5,807 nucleotides of DNA from Candidatus Dormiibacterota bacterium (GCA_003170875.1 PMYJ01000231.1:516-6322); one strand, 5' to 3'. Shown: positions 1 to 5,212, counted from the stretch's first letter. Translations and numbers: made by a program. The notes: generated by a model from the sequence alone, not told the origin.

Positions 1-1050
1 GGCCGCGGTGCCGAGATGGGCTTGCTGATCCGGGGCGGCGAGGCGCTGGAGCGCATTCGCGCACTGCGGGTCGTCGTCTTCGACAAGACCGGAACCCTCA
101 CGGTGGGAGCGCCCCAGGTGGTCGACGTCACCGGGGTGGGCGGCGCTGACCCACGACGAGCGCTCCTCCTCGGCGCCGCCGTCGAGCAGGCCTCAGAGCA
201 CCCGCTGGCCCGCGCCGTCGTCGAGGCTGCCGCGGCCGAGGGGCGACTGCCGGTCGCGCAGGATGTCGAGGCGGTGCCAGGCAGCGGTGTCCGGGGAAGG
301 GTGGAGGGGGCGGAGGTCGCCGTCGGCTCGCTGCGATGGCTCGCGGAGACCGGTGTCGGCGTGGCGAATGCCGAGGGTGCCGTCGCCACCGCCGCGCGGC
401 GCGCCTGGAGCCTTTTCGGCGTCTCGATCGATGGTCGCCTGCAGGCGGTGCTCGCCGTCGCCGACCCGCTCCGTCCCGACAGCGCCCGGGGCATCGAACG
501 TCTCCGCTCCCTCGGCCTCCACGTCGTTTTGGCGACCGGCGACCTCCCGGAGACGGCGGGGGCGATCGCGGTGGAGGTGGGCATCACCGACGTCCGGGCC
601 CAGCTGCGCCCCGCCGACAAGGCGGCGCTGATCGGCGAGCTGCGCGCCGCCTTCGGGCCGGTGGCCATGGTCGGCGACGGCATCAACGATGCTCCGGCGC
701 TGGCCATGGCCGATGTCGGCATCGCCATGGCCAGCGGCACAGGGGTTGCCATGGCCGCCGCCGACATCACCCTCGTTCACGGCGATATCGAGGCCGTCAG
801 CCTGGCGATCGCCCTCTCGCGGGCCACGCTCCGGAACATCCGCCAGAACCTGGCCTGGGCCTTCGGGTACAACCTCATCCTGGTTCCGCTGGCTGTGCTC
901 GCCATCGTGCCCCCGGTCGCCGCCGCGCTGGCGATGGCCTTCAGCTCGGTCAGCGTCGTGCTCAACGCCCTGCGTCTGCGGCGCTTCGCGCCCCGCAAAT
1001 CCGCTCCAGCCCAGATCGACGCCCACCCCGAGGCCGCCGCCACGGCCTGA
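1..1050 (+). CDS. copA: Cu(+)-exporting P1B-type ATPase, C-terminal half (5' end outside window)
   Basis: Exports monovalent copper across the cytoplasmic membrane using ATP. The frame is open from base 1, so the ATG at 16 is internal. About 349 residues are visible of a family usually longer than 650; the metal-binding N-terminus, A-domain and first six helices lie upstream. Numbering from the window edge, the signatures are the phosphorylated Asp28 in DKTGT, SEHPLA at 65-70 (the nucleotide-binding His-Pro motif), PGSGVRG at 93-99, TGD at 179-181 and GDGINDAP at 225-232. Two last helices follow, with Tyr290-Asn291 and the MAFSS motif at 312-316. YN in helix 7 and MxxSS in helix 8 are the known P1B-1 copper-selectivity residues, which makes copper far likelier than zinc or cadmium. 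TGD is followed by Leu where Asn is usual. It heads copZ and csoR in one direction, so it is probably CsoR-regulated from a promoter upstream of the window. Confidence 0.95.
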   Translation, partial: GRGAEMGLLIRGGEALERIRALRVVVFDKTGTLTVGAPQVVDVTGVGGADPRRALLLGAAVEQASEHPLARAVVEAAAAEGRLPVAQDVEAVPGSGVRGRVEGAEVAVGSLRWLAETGVGVANAEGAVATAARRAWSLFGVSIDGRLQAVLAVADPLRPDSARGIERLRSLGLHVVLATGDLPETAGAIAVEVGITDVRAQLRPADKAALIGELRAAFGPVAMVGDGINDAPALAMADVGIAMASGTGVAMAAADITLVHGDIEAVSLAIALSRATLRNIRQNLAWAFGYNLILVPLAVLAIVPPVAAALAMAFSSVSVVLNALRLRRFAPRKSAPAQIDAHPEAAATA

Positions 1051-1078
1051 CCGTCTCATGTCATCCGTCAACCTCACC

Positions 1079-1084
1079 GAAGGA
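1079..1084 (+). promoter_or_regulatory. Ribosome binding site fixing the copZ start
   Basis: GAAGGA lies 9 nt before the ATG at 1094. The alternative in-frame ATG at 1058 has no purine-rich site upstream and would add 12 residues that are not part of the HMA fold. This favours the 69-aa product. Confidence 0.6.
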
Positions 1085-1093
1085 CCGACCACG

Positions 1094-1303
1094 ATGCCAG
1101 AACTCACCCTCGTCGCTCCGGACATCAGCTGCGACCACTGCAAGCACACCATCGAAACAGAGCTCGCCACTCTTGCGGGGGTGGTGCAGGTCCAGGTCGA
1201 GCCGCCCGCCAAGACCGTCCACGTCGTCTACGACGAGGCCGTCGTGAGCGAGCCCGCCATCCGATCCCGGCTTGACGAGATCGGCTACCCCGTCGCCGTC
1301 TGA
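1094..1303 (+). CDS. copZ: CopZ-like heavy-metal-associated (HMA) copper chaperone
   Basis: A small cytosolic copper chaperone that would hand Cu(+) to the adjacent ATPase or to CsoR. At 69 aa it is one HMA ferredoxin-like domain of the usual length. The metal site is Cys13-Asp-His-Cys16, in the sequence PDISCDHC. The family consensus is GMTCxxC, so the Gly-Met before the first Cys is replaced by Asp-Ile, as in several actinobacterial-type members. The C-terminal IGYPV matches the usual IGY end of HMA domains. It starts 43 nt after the copA stop and ends 7 nt before csoR, so it is almost certainly cotranscribed. An ATG at 1058 is possible but has no ribosome binding site. Confidence 0.92.
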   Translation: MPELTLVAPDISCDHCKHTIETELATLAGVVQVQVEPPAKTVHVVYDEAVVSEPAIRSRLDEIGYPVAV

Positions 1304-1310
1304 GGGGCGC

Positions 1311-1589
1311 ATGGCCGTTCCCGGATACAGCCACGACAAGGTCTCCCTCCAGGCGCGCCTGGCGCGGATCGAGGGACAGGTTCGCGGCATCCAGCGCATG
1401 GTCGATGAGGACCGGTACTGCATCGACGTCCTCACCCAGGTCGCGGCGATCAAGGCCGCCCTCGACAAGGTGGCTCTCGCCCTGCTCGACGACCACGTCA
1501 GCCACTGCGTGGTCGACGCGGTCCGGGGGGGCACCGGTGAGCAGAAGGTGAAGGAGTTGACCGCGGCGATCGGCCGCTACCTCGGCTGA
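1311..1589 (+). CDS. csoR: CsoR-family copper-sensing transcriptional repressor
   Basis: An all-helical DUF156/CsoR repressor that releases operator DNA when it binds Cu(+). The ATG at 1311 gives 92 aa; a purine-rich GAGGGG sits just upstream and overlaps the copZ stop. An in-frame TTG at 1272 would give 105 aa but lies inside copZ without support. Near the N-terminus is the family core RIEGQVRGIQRMV (residues 19-31). The copper ligands match the Mycobacterium tuberculosis CsoR pattern, shifted by one: Cys37, His62 and Cys66 (HxxxC). Second-shell Tyr36 and Glu82 are also present. All three ligands being intact argues for copper rather than the formaldehyde (FrmR), nickel (RcnR) or persulfide (CstR) branches. 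It lies 7 nt after copZ in the operon it presumably controls. No CsoR-type operator was seen inside the window, so its target is probably upstream of copA. Confidence 0.95.
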   Translation: MAVPGYSHDKVSLQARLARIEGQVRGIQRMVDEDRYCIDVLTQVAAIKAALDKVALALLDDHVSHCVVDAVRGGTGEQKVKELTAAIGRYLG

Positions 1590-1618
1590 CGCCAGCTCGT
1601 TCATGCTGCTTCGGTGAT

Positions 1619-1665
1619 CGCGGGCACGGTCTTTCCATGTTCCGACGCCCAGCCGCCTGCCCGCG
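1619..1665 (+). terminator. Inverted repeat after the copper operon, possible terminator
   Basis: CGCGGGCA (1619-1626) is the exact reverse complement of TGCCCGCG (1658-1665), with a 31-nt loop. A second, shorter stem, CCAGC/GCTGG (1649-1653/1665-1669), overlaps it. The structure starts 30 nt after the csoR stop, where an operon end is expected. There is no T-run after it and the loop is long, so this is only a weak candidate in G+C-rich DNA. Confidence 0.2.
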
Positions 1666-1688
1666 CTGGCACGAGCCTGTGGGTGACT

Positions 1689-1711
1689 GCTAGAAGTGTT
1701 AAGCTTCTAGC
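1689..1711 (+). promoter_or_regulatory. Inverted-repeat operator upstream of the PadR cassette
   Basis: GCTAGAAG and CTTCTAGC form a perfect 8-bp inverted repeat around a 7-nt A/T-rich centre (TGTTAAG). Pairing resumes for two bases after one mismatch on each side. It ends 20 nt before the padR ATG and sits in the most A/T-rich patch of the area, where a promoter would be expected. A 23-bp two-fold symmetric site immediately upstream of its own gene is the usual arrangement for autoregulated PadR proteins, so binding by the 1732-2208 product is inferred. No convincing -35/-10 pair could be assigned. Confidence 0.6.
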
Positions 1712-1731
1712 TGTGATAGAGAGCCGCGCTG

Positions 1732-2208
1732 ATGAGACGATGTGAAGAGGGGGGCGGCGGCGGCCCCGGTTGCGGCGGTGAAGGCTTCGGTCCAGGTTCC
1801 GGCCGCGGTCGAGGCAGGGGGGCGCTGCTCGAACCGGCCGTCCTGGCGGCCCTCGCTGAGCAGATGGCGCATGGCTACGACCTACGCCGAGCCATCGAGG
1901 AGATGACGGAGGGGATCGTCGTCGTCGATCCGGGTGGCATGTATCGCCTGCTTCGCCAGCTCGAGTTGGAAGGGGTGGTGGCATCAGCCTGGACGGAGGG
2001 GGCGTTCGGGCCGCAGCGGCGTGAATACCGGCTGACCGCCGCCGGCTGGGAACTGCTCGTCCACTGGGGCGAGGATCTCGCACGGCGTGAACGCGCGTTC
2101 CGCTCGGTGAGCACGGCGATCCGCAGATCGCTCGGGCGTATGGAACAGGAAGAGAACGGGGCCGTGCTCGAAACCGGCCCGGATCCGAGGGGGAAGGCGG
2201 ATGTCTGA
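1732..2208 (+). CDS. PadR-family winged-helix regulator with Cys/Gly-rich N-terminal tail
   Basis: A transcriptional repressor, 158 aa. Residues 1-30 are a low-complexity tail rich in Gly, with Cys4, Cys14 and several Arg. Residues 31-105 are the PadR winged helix. It opens with EPAVLAALAEQMAHGYDLRR, continues with the recognition-helix region DPGGMYRLLRQLELEGVV (66-83), and ends in the wing and the REYRLTAAGWELL segment. A short Arg-rich helix (about 107-140) would be the dimerisation arm, as in the short PadR subtype. The ATG at 1732 has a weak GAGAG 8 nt upstream. The last bases overlap the start of the next frame (ATG at 2201, stop at 2206-2208), and the operator-like palindrome at 1689-1711 suggests autoregulation. 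The inducer is unknown; the two tail cysteines make a metal or redox signal conceivable but untested. The family call is firm. Confidence 0.9.
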   Translation: MRRCEEGGGGGPGCGGEGFGPGSGRGRGRGALLEPAVLAALAEQMAHGYDLRRAIEEMTEGIVVVDPGGMYRLLRQLELEGVVASAWTEGAFGPQRREYRLTAAGWELLVHWGEDLARRERAFRSVSTAIRRSLGRMEQEENGAVLETGPDPRGKADV

Positions 2209-2410
2209 CAGATATGGGACCGGCTCGCTGAGGGCGTGGCTCGTAGGCGCTCGCCGGCCTGGGTCGTGCCTTCACGCCGCCGCGCGCGCGGGTGAGCCTC
2301 CGGAGCTTCAGTTCCGTGGCCAGGGCTTTGGCATCGGTATCGGAATGGGCCTCAGCTCCGAGCCGGAGGCGGGGTCGGCGATTCGACATGGACTCGGAGG
2401 TGTGCGATGA
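2201..2410 (+). CDS. Small protein between PadR and NifX-like genes, possibly DUF5320-like
   Basis: A 69-aa frame with no confident family match. Its ATG overlaps the padR stop by 8 nt and its TGA overlaps the next ATG (ATGA at 2407-2410), the geometry of translational coupling. A purine-rich GAGGGGGAAGGCGG precedes the start. The N-terminus has GTG at residues 6-8, then ARR at 17-19 and GSC, matching in spacing the GTGPxGxGPxTGRxxGxC opening of DUF5320 proteins as I remember it. A Gly-rich GFGIGIGMG stretch follows. DUF5320 members often sit beside NifX-like genes, which fits. Against it: most consensus glycines and the proline are lost, and third-position G/C (about 70% by hand count) is lower than in the flanking genes. 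It could instead be a leader between two genes. Confidence 0.45.
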   Translation: MSDRYGTGSLRAWLVGARRPGSCLHAAARAGEPPELQFRGQGFGIGIGMGLSSEPEAGSAIRHGLGGVR

Positions 2411-2790
2411 CGAGCGACAAGCGTTCCCTTGTACTGGCGGTGCCGTCCAATGGCGAGGGTGGGCTCGAGGCGGATCGCTCCGGCCACTTCGGCAAGTGCA
2501 ACTGCTTCACCGTGATCGAGATCGGGGACAGCGGTCCCAGAGATGTCCGCGTGGTCGCGAATCCACCCCACACGAACGGCGGCTGCCTGAGCCTGGTCGA
2601 ACTCCTGGCCTCGAATGGTGTCACAGCCCTGCTCGTGGGCGGCATCGGCGGCAGGCCGCTCGCCGGCTTCCAGGCGGCGGGAATCGACGTCTATTTCGAC
2701 AACCGGCTGGCGAAGGTCGGAGAGGCGGTCGAGGCGGTTCGCTCTGGCGCCGCCTCACTGATGCAACCGCAGCAGGCCTGCGGCAGGTGA
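2407..2790 (+). CDS. NifX/NifB-type dinitrogenase iron-molybdenum cofactor family protein
   Basis: 127 aa, the single-domain Nitro_FeMo-Co fold (NifX, NafY, the NifB C-terminus and archaeal MTH1175-like proteins). Members bind Fe-S or Mo-Fe-S clusters; free-standing ones outside nif clusters have no settled role. Signatures are the N-terminal strand LVLAVPSN, DRSGHFGKCNCFTVIEI (residues 23-39) with the HFG motif, NGGC at 57-60, and VGGIGGRPLAGFQAAGIDVY (77-96), the glycine-rich cofactor-loop region. Cys31, Cys33, Cys60 and Cys125 are candidate ligands. The start has a strong GGAGGTG 4 nt upstream (2396-2402), so it can be translated independently as well as coupled through the ATGA overlap. 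No nif or Mo-cofactor gene is nearby, so a nitrogenase role is unlikely; metal-cluster carriage or sensing with the upstream PadR is the better guess. Confidence 0.9.
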   Translation: MTSDKRSLVLAVPSNGEGGLEADRSGHFGKCNCFTVIEIGDSGPRDVRVVANPPHTNGGCLSLVELLASNGVTALLVGGIGGRPLAGFQAAGIDVYFDNRLAKVGEAVEAVRSGAASLMQPQQACGR

Positions 2791-2925
2791 GCCGCGGCGC
2801 AGTCGTGGTCGGTGTAGCCAGGGCACGCGACAGAGGCCGATGCATGAGGCGTCTGATGGTGAGCACGGGGCGGGGAGACGGAGAGTACCGAGGTATCCGC
2901 GCCGAGAACGGTGAGCGCTCGCCGC

Positions 2926-2931
2926 AGGAGG
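2926..2931 (+). promoter_or_regulatory. Ribosome binding site fixing the epimerase start
   Basis: A perfect AGGAGG lies 7 nt before the ATG at 2939 and only 4 nt before the in-frame GTG at 2936, so ATG 2939 is the better start. A third ATG at 2948 is too far away to be preferred. Confidence 0.7.
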
Positions 2932-2938
2932 CTCGGTG

Positions 2939-3517
2939 ATGCCCTGGATGCCAACCACCGAAGCCATCGAGCAGGCGCTGGAGAGGATGAGTCGGATCCC
3001 CGCGTCGCGTCGCATCGGCCGCATCGATGGGGTCATGGTCAAGACCTTTCACAAATGGGCAGACCAGCGCGGGTACTTCATAGAGCAGTTGAAGCGCGGT
3101 GACCTGGACGACGAGGGCAATCCCTTTATCCCAGCCCAGCCGTTTGCCCAGATGTCGCGCAGTCTGGCATACGCGCGCGGCGGTAACCCACCCGAGCTGA
3201 TCAAGGCGTTCCACTGGCACAAGCGCCAGTGGGACTACTGGGATGTCGTGCAGGGCAATGCGCGGGTGGTCCTCGTGGACCTCCGCGGTGACTCGGCGAC
3301 TGCGGGCAACATCCAGTCAGTGATCCTTGGCGAGCACTCGCCGCGGATGGTCGCCATCCCGCCCTATGTGGCCCATGGATACCAGACCCTCGACCTTCGG
3401 GACGTCATCCTGAACTACTACGTCACCGAGCCCTACGACCCCTCCGACCCGGACGAGGGCCGTATCCCCTACAACGACCCCCGGATCGGATTCGACTGGC
3501 GCATCGAGAACATCTGA
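2939..3517 (+). CDS. RmlC-like cupin, dTDP-4-dehydrorhamnose 3,5-epimerase family
   Basis: 192 aa, about the usual RmlC length. RmlC epimerises C3 and C5 of a dTDP-4-keto-6-deoxyhexose in rhamnose synthesis; the substrate here is unproven. The family pattern can be followed through the cupin core: SRS at 73-75, FHWHKRQWD at 91-99 (His92 aligns with the catalytic His of GLHFQ), RVVLVDLR at 109-116, IPPYVAHGY at 140-148 (second conserved His-Gly), Tyr160/161 and Tyr166 in the tyrosine-rich strand, and NDPRIGFDW at 179-187 (the Asp of the catalytic dyad). Two differences stand out: Lys-Ala replaces the Arg-Gly before the catalytic His, and an unusual HWHKRQWDYW follows. About 90 residues precede the core His, more than in RmlC. 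No rmlA, rmlB or rmlD is nearby. The 148-nt gap before it holds no gene I can support, so it may be transcribed separately. Confidence 0.85.
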   Translation: MPWMPTTEAIEQALERMSRIPASRRIGRIDGVMVKTFHKWADQRGYFIEQLKRGDLDDEGNPFIPAQPFAQMSRSLAYARGGNPPELIKAFHWHKRQWDYWDVVQGNARVVLVDLRGDSATAGNIQSVILGEHSPRMVAIPPYVAHGYQTLDLRDVILNYYVTEPYDPSDPDEGRIPYNDPRIGFDWRIENI

Positions 3518-3560
3518 GGTCCGACTTCTCGTTACCGGTGGGCCGGATGACCTCTGGCGC

Positions 3561-3575
3561 CGCCGACCTTCGGCG
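3561..3575 (+). terminator. Short G/C hairpin after the epimerase gene
   Basis: CGCCGA and TCGGCG form a perfect 6-bp stem with a CCT triloop, 43 nt after the stop. It is followed by a moderately T-rich stretch (GGTTGGCGGCTTCTTC) rather than a true T-run. An overlapping alternative stem, GCGCCG/CGGCGC (3557-3562/3571-3576), also exists. It is plausible as a weak intrinsic terminator. Confidence 0.3.
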
Positions 3576-3635
3576 CTGGTTGGCGGCTTCTTCATCGGCC
3601 GAGAATGGCAGCGACGGTGCTGAGCGGGCCACGCG

Positions 3636-3656
3636 ACGAGGGACGTCGTCTCTCGT
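3636..3656 (+). promoter_or_regulatory. 21-bp near-perfect palindrome upstream of the DUF929-VKOR pair
   Basis: The 21 bases run from ACGAGG at 3636 through a centre at T3646 to CTCGT at 3656. The ten positions each side are complementary except one G/T pair. It ends 25 nt before the start at 3682, so an operator in the promoter region of the downstream pair is possible. Transcribed, it could also fold as a 9-bp stem with a three-base loop and help end the epimerase transcript, although no T-run follows directly. Confidence 0.4.
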
Positions 3657-3670
3657 GTGCCCGCCGTTTT

Positions 3671-3676
3671 GAGGTG
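3671..3676 (+). promoter_or_regulatory. Ribosome binding site choosing between two adjacent ATGs
   Basis: GAGGTG lies 2 nt before the ATG at 3679 and 5 nt before the ATG at 3682. The same element sits 4 nt before the start of the NifX-like gene. The spacing therefore favours 3682; the difference is one methionine. Confidence 0.55.
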
Positions 3677-3681
3677 GCATG

Positions 3682-4722
3682 ATGGCTCGACTCTCCAAGC
3701 GTCGCCGTCACGAGCCAGGGGCGGGTGGCTCCCCATCGGCGCTGCCGCAGGGTGCTGCGCCGGTATCGAAGGGTGCCGATGACCCACGGCGGCAAGCGTC
3801 GTCCACGCTGGCTCGGGCGGCGGCCTCCGCGTCGCGGCCGCCGGGGCCTCCGCCCCGCCATCGGACGCAGCGGGGCAGGCGCTCCCGGCCCTGGTGGCGG
3901 GAGCCCTGGGCCTGGGGCGGGGGAGCGGCCGTGATGGTCGTGGTGGTGGTCGTCCTTTTCGTCGTGCTCCTCGGGCGCAGCGCACCGGCACCAGCGGCCG
4001 GGAACGGCGAGCAGCCGGCCCCGAGCTCGCTCGTGGCCACGGTGACGGGCGTCAGCCCGCAGGTCATGGCGACGGTTGGCGCGGGCGGCGTCACCGATCC
4101 GCTCCAGCTCACCCAGGGGACACCATCAGCGCTGACCACCGCCGGCAAGCCGGACGTGCTGTTCATCAGCTCCGACTATTGCCCTCCTTGCGCCGCCGAG
4201 CGCTGGAGCCTGGTGGTCGCCCTCAGCCGCTTCGGCACTCTCAGCGGCCTGAAGATCAGCACGTCGTCGAGCGCTGACATCGACCCCAACACGGACACGA
4301 TCTCCTTCTACGGCGCCACCTACTCGAGCCCCTACCTGGGCTTCACCAATGTCGATACCGGGACCCGGGAGGGCCAGGTGCTGCAGACCCCGACCGCCCA
4401 GGAGCACACGCTGCTCAGCGAATACGACTCGCCGCCGTACGTGCCCGCCGAGAGCGCCGAAGGGATCCCCTTCCTCGACCTCGGCAACAGCTACCTGGCC
4501 CACGGCGTTCCCACCGGGTACGACCCGCAGATCCTGCAGGGGATGACGTGGCAGCAGATCGCCCAGAGCCTGAGCGACGCGCAGGGTCCCCAGGCGCAGG
4601 CGATCGTCGGCAACGCCAACTGGCTGACCGCCGGCATCTGCAAACTGACCGGCAACCAGCCGGGCTCAGTGTGCGGCGACGCGCCCATCGCCACCCTGGA
4701 GAGCCAGCTTGGCTCCTCCTGA
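3682..4722 (+). CDS. Membrane-anchored DUF929 thioredoxin-like protein
   Basis: 346 aa. Residues 1-76 are a basic, Pro/Ala/Arg-rich, probably disordered cytoplasmic tail. Residues 77-98 are one membrane helix (a run of Val, Leu and Phe). An Ala/Pro linker follows, then a globular domain outside the membrane. That domain matches DUF929 as I know the family: the strand DVLFISSDYCPPCAAERW holds a thioredoxin-like Cys167-Pro-Pro-Cys170, followed by VVALSRFGTLSGL, STSSSADIDPNT, TISFYGATYSSPYL, a GIPFLDLGNSY strand and GMTWQQIAQSLSD. A second cysteine pair, Cys320 and Cys331, lies in AGICKLTGNQPGSVC. Family function is unproven. The fold, the CxxC motif, the topology and the 14-nt overlap with a VKOR gene point to a thiol-disulfide oxidoreductase or DsbA-like partner. 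The long charged tail is less conserved and may be lineage-specific. Confidence 0.9.
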   Translation: MARLSKRRRHEPGAGGSPSALPQGAAPVSKGADDPRRQASSTLARAAASASRPPGPPPRHRTQRGRRSRPWWREPWAWGGGAAVMVVVVVVLFVVLLGRSAPAPAAGNGEQPAPSSLVATVTGVSPQVMATVGAGGVTDPLQLTQGTPSALTTAGKPDVLFISSDYCPPCAAERWSLVVALSRFGTLSGLKISTSSSADIDPNTDTISFYGATYSSPYLGFTNVDTGTREGQVLQTPTAQEHTLLSEYDSPPYVPAESAEGIPFLDLGNSYLAHGVPTGYDPQILQGMTWQQIAQSLSDAQGPQAQAIVGNANWLTAGICKLTGNQPGSVCGDAPIATLESQLGSS

Positions 4723-5209
4723 GCTCGGCGAGAGGCGATCGGCGGGGATCGGCCCCTGGGCGCTCATCGCCTTCGCGGTGATCGGCCTGGGCATCTCCGT
4801 CTACCTGACCACGGTCCACTACGCGGGTGGCCAGCCCATCTGCACCACCGGCGGGTTCGTCAACTGCCAGGCGGTCACCAGCAGCTCGTACTCTGTGGTG
4901 CCAGGCACCTCGATCCCCGTGACCGTCCCGGGGATGATCTGGTTCATCGTCAGCGGGGCGCTCGCCATCTGGGCGGTCCGCTGCGCCAGGGGCGGTCTCG
5001 ACGAGCCGGCATGGCTGCGATCTGGCCACGCAGCCTGGGCCGGCCTGGGCATGCTCTCCGTCCTCTACTTGGTCTGGGCGGAGCTGGTCCCGCTCCACGA
5101 GATCTGCGAGTGGTGCACCGGCGTCCACATTCTCGTCTTCCTCAGCCTGCTGGTCACCGTGGCCCGGCTCCAGCCGGAGAGCGTTCCCCGTTACGCCGGC
5201 CCACGGTGA
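4709..5209 (+). CDS. Vitamin K epoxide reductase (VKOR) family membrane protein
   Basis: 166 aa, four predicted membrane helices (about 16-36, 74-91, 109-128 and 136-153). Bacterial VKORs reoxidise a thioredoxin-like disulfide donor and pass electrons to quinone, replacing DsbB. All redox cysteines are present: Cys45 and Cys53 in the first loop (ICTTGGFVNCQAV) and the active-site Cys133-Glu-Trp-Cys136. The 8-residue loop spacing and the CxxC position closely match human VKORC1 (43/51 and 132/135). The conserved Ser-rich segment TSSSYS follows Cys53. The TTG start at 4709 has GGAG 7 nt upstream and overlaps the end of the DUF929 gene by 14 nt. No ATG or GTG start in this frame would keep the first helix whole, so TTG is likely. 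The C-terminal thioredoxin domain fused in some VKORs is absent, and the neighbouring DUF929 protein could supply it in trans. Confidence 0.93.
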   Translation: MAPPELGERRSAGIGPWALIAFAVIGLGISVYLTTVHYAGGQPICTTGGFVNCQAVTSSSYSVVPGTSIPVTVPGMIWFIVSGALAIWAVRCARGGLDEPAWLRSGHAAWAGLGMLSVLYLVWAELVPLHEICEWCTGVHILVFLSLLVTVARLQPESVPRYAGPR

Positions 5210-5212
5210 GGT

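Noticed and set aside
1051..1093. Search for a CsoR operator between copA and copZ
   Set aside because: No G/C-rich palindrome of the CsoR type was seen in this short gap; the operator is probably upstream of the window.
193..1212. Long open frame of 339 codons on the minus strand opposite copA and copZ
   Set aside because: It is low-complexity and rich in Arg, Gly and Asp, with no family signature, and it lies opposite clear coding genes. High G+C makes such antisense frames common.
1272..1310. TTG at 1272 as an upstream start for csoR
   Set aside because: It would add 13 residues inside the copZ frame with no ribosome binding site; CsoR proteins usually begin shortly before the conserved first helix, as the ATG at 1311 does.
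2296..2370. GCCTCCGG/CCGGAGGC 8-bp inverted repeat within the small ORF, with a competing CGGAGCT/AGCTCCG stem
   Set aside because: The 59-nt loop and high G+C make chance likely; I could not argue for a switch or attenuator.
1601..2389. 262-codon minus-strand open frame opposite PadR and the small ORF
   Set aside because: Its composition is Arg/Pro/Ser-rich, no motif is seen, and it runs through the operator palindrome and opposite a clear PadR gene.
2842..2916. 24-codon ATG frame in the gap before the epimerase
   Set aside because: Very short, no ribosome binding site, no recognisable sequence.
2292..2939. 215-codon plus-strand frame overlapping the NifX-like gene
   Set aside because: It is an out-of-frame shadow of a gene with clear family motifs. 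Its tail (2791-2939) has no recognisable sequence or good start.
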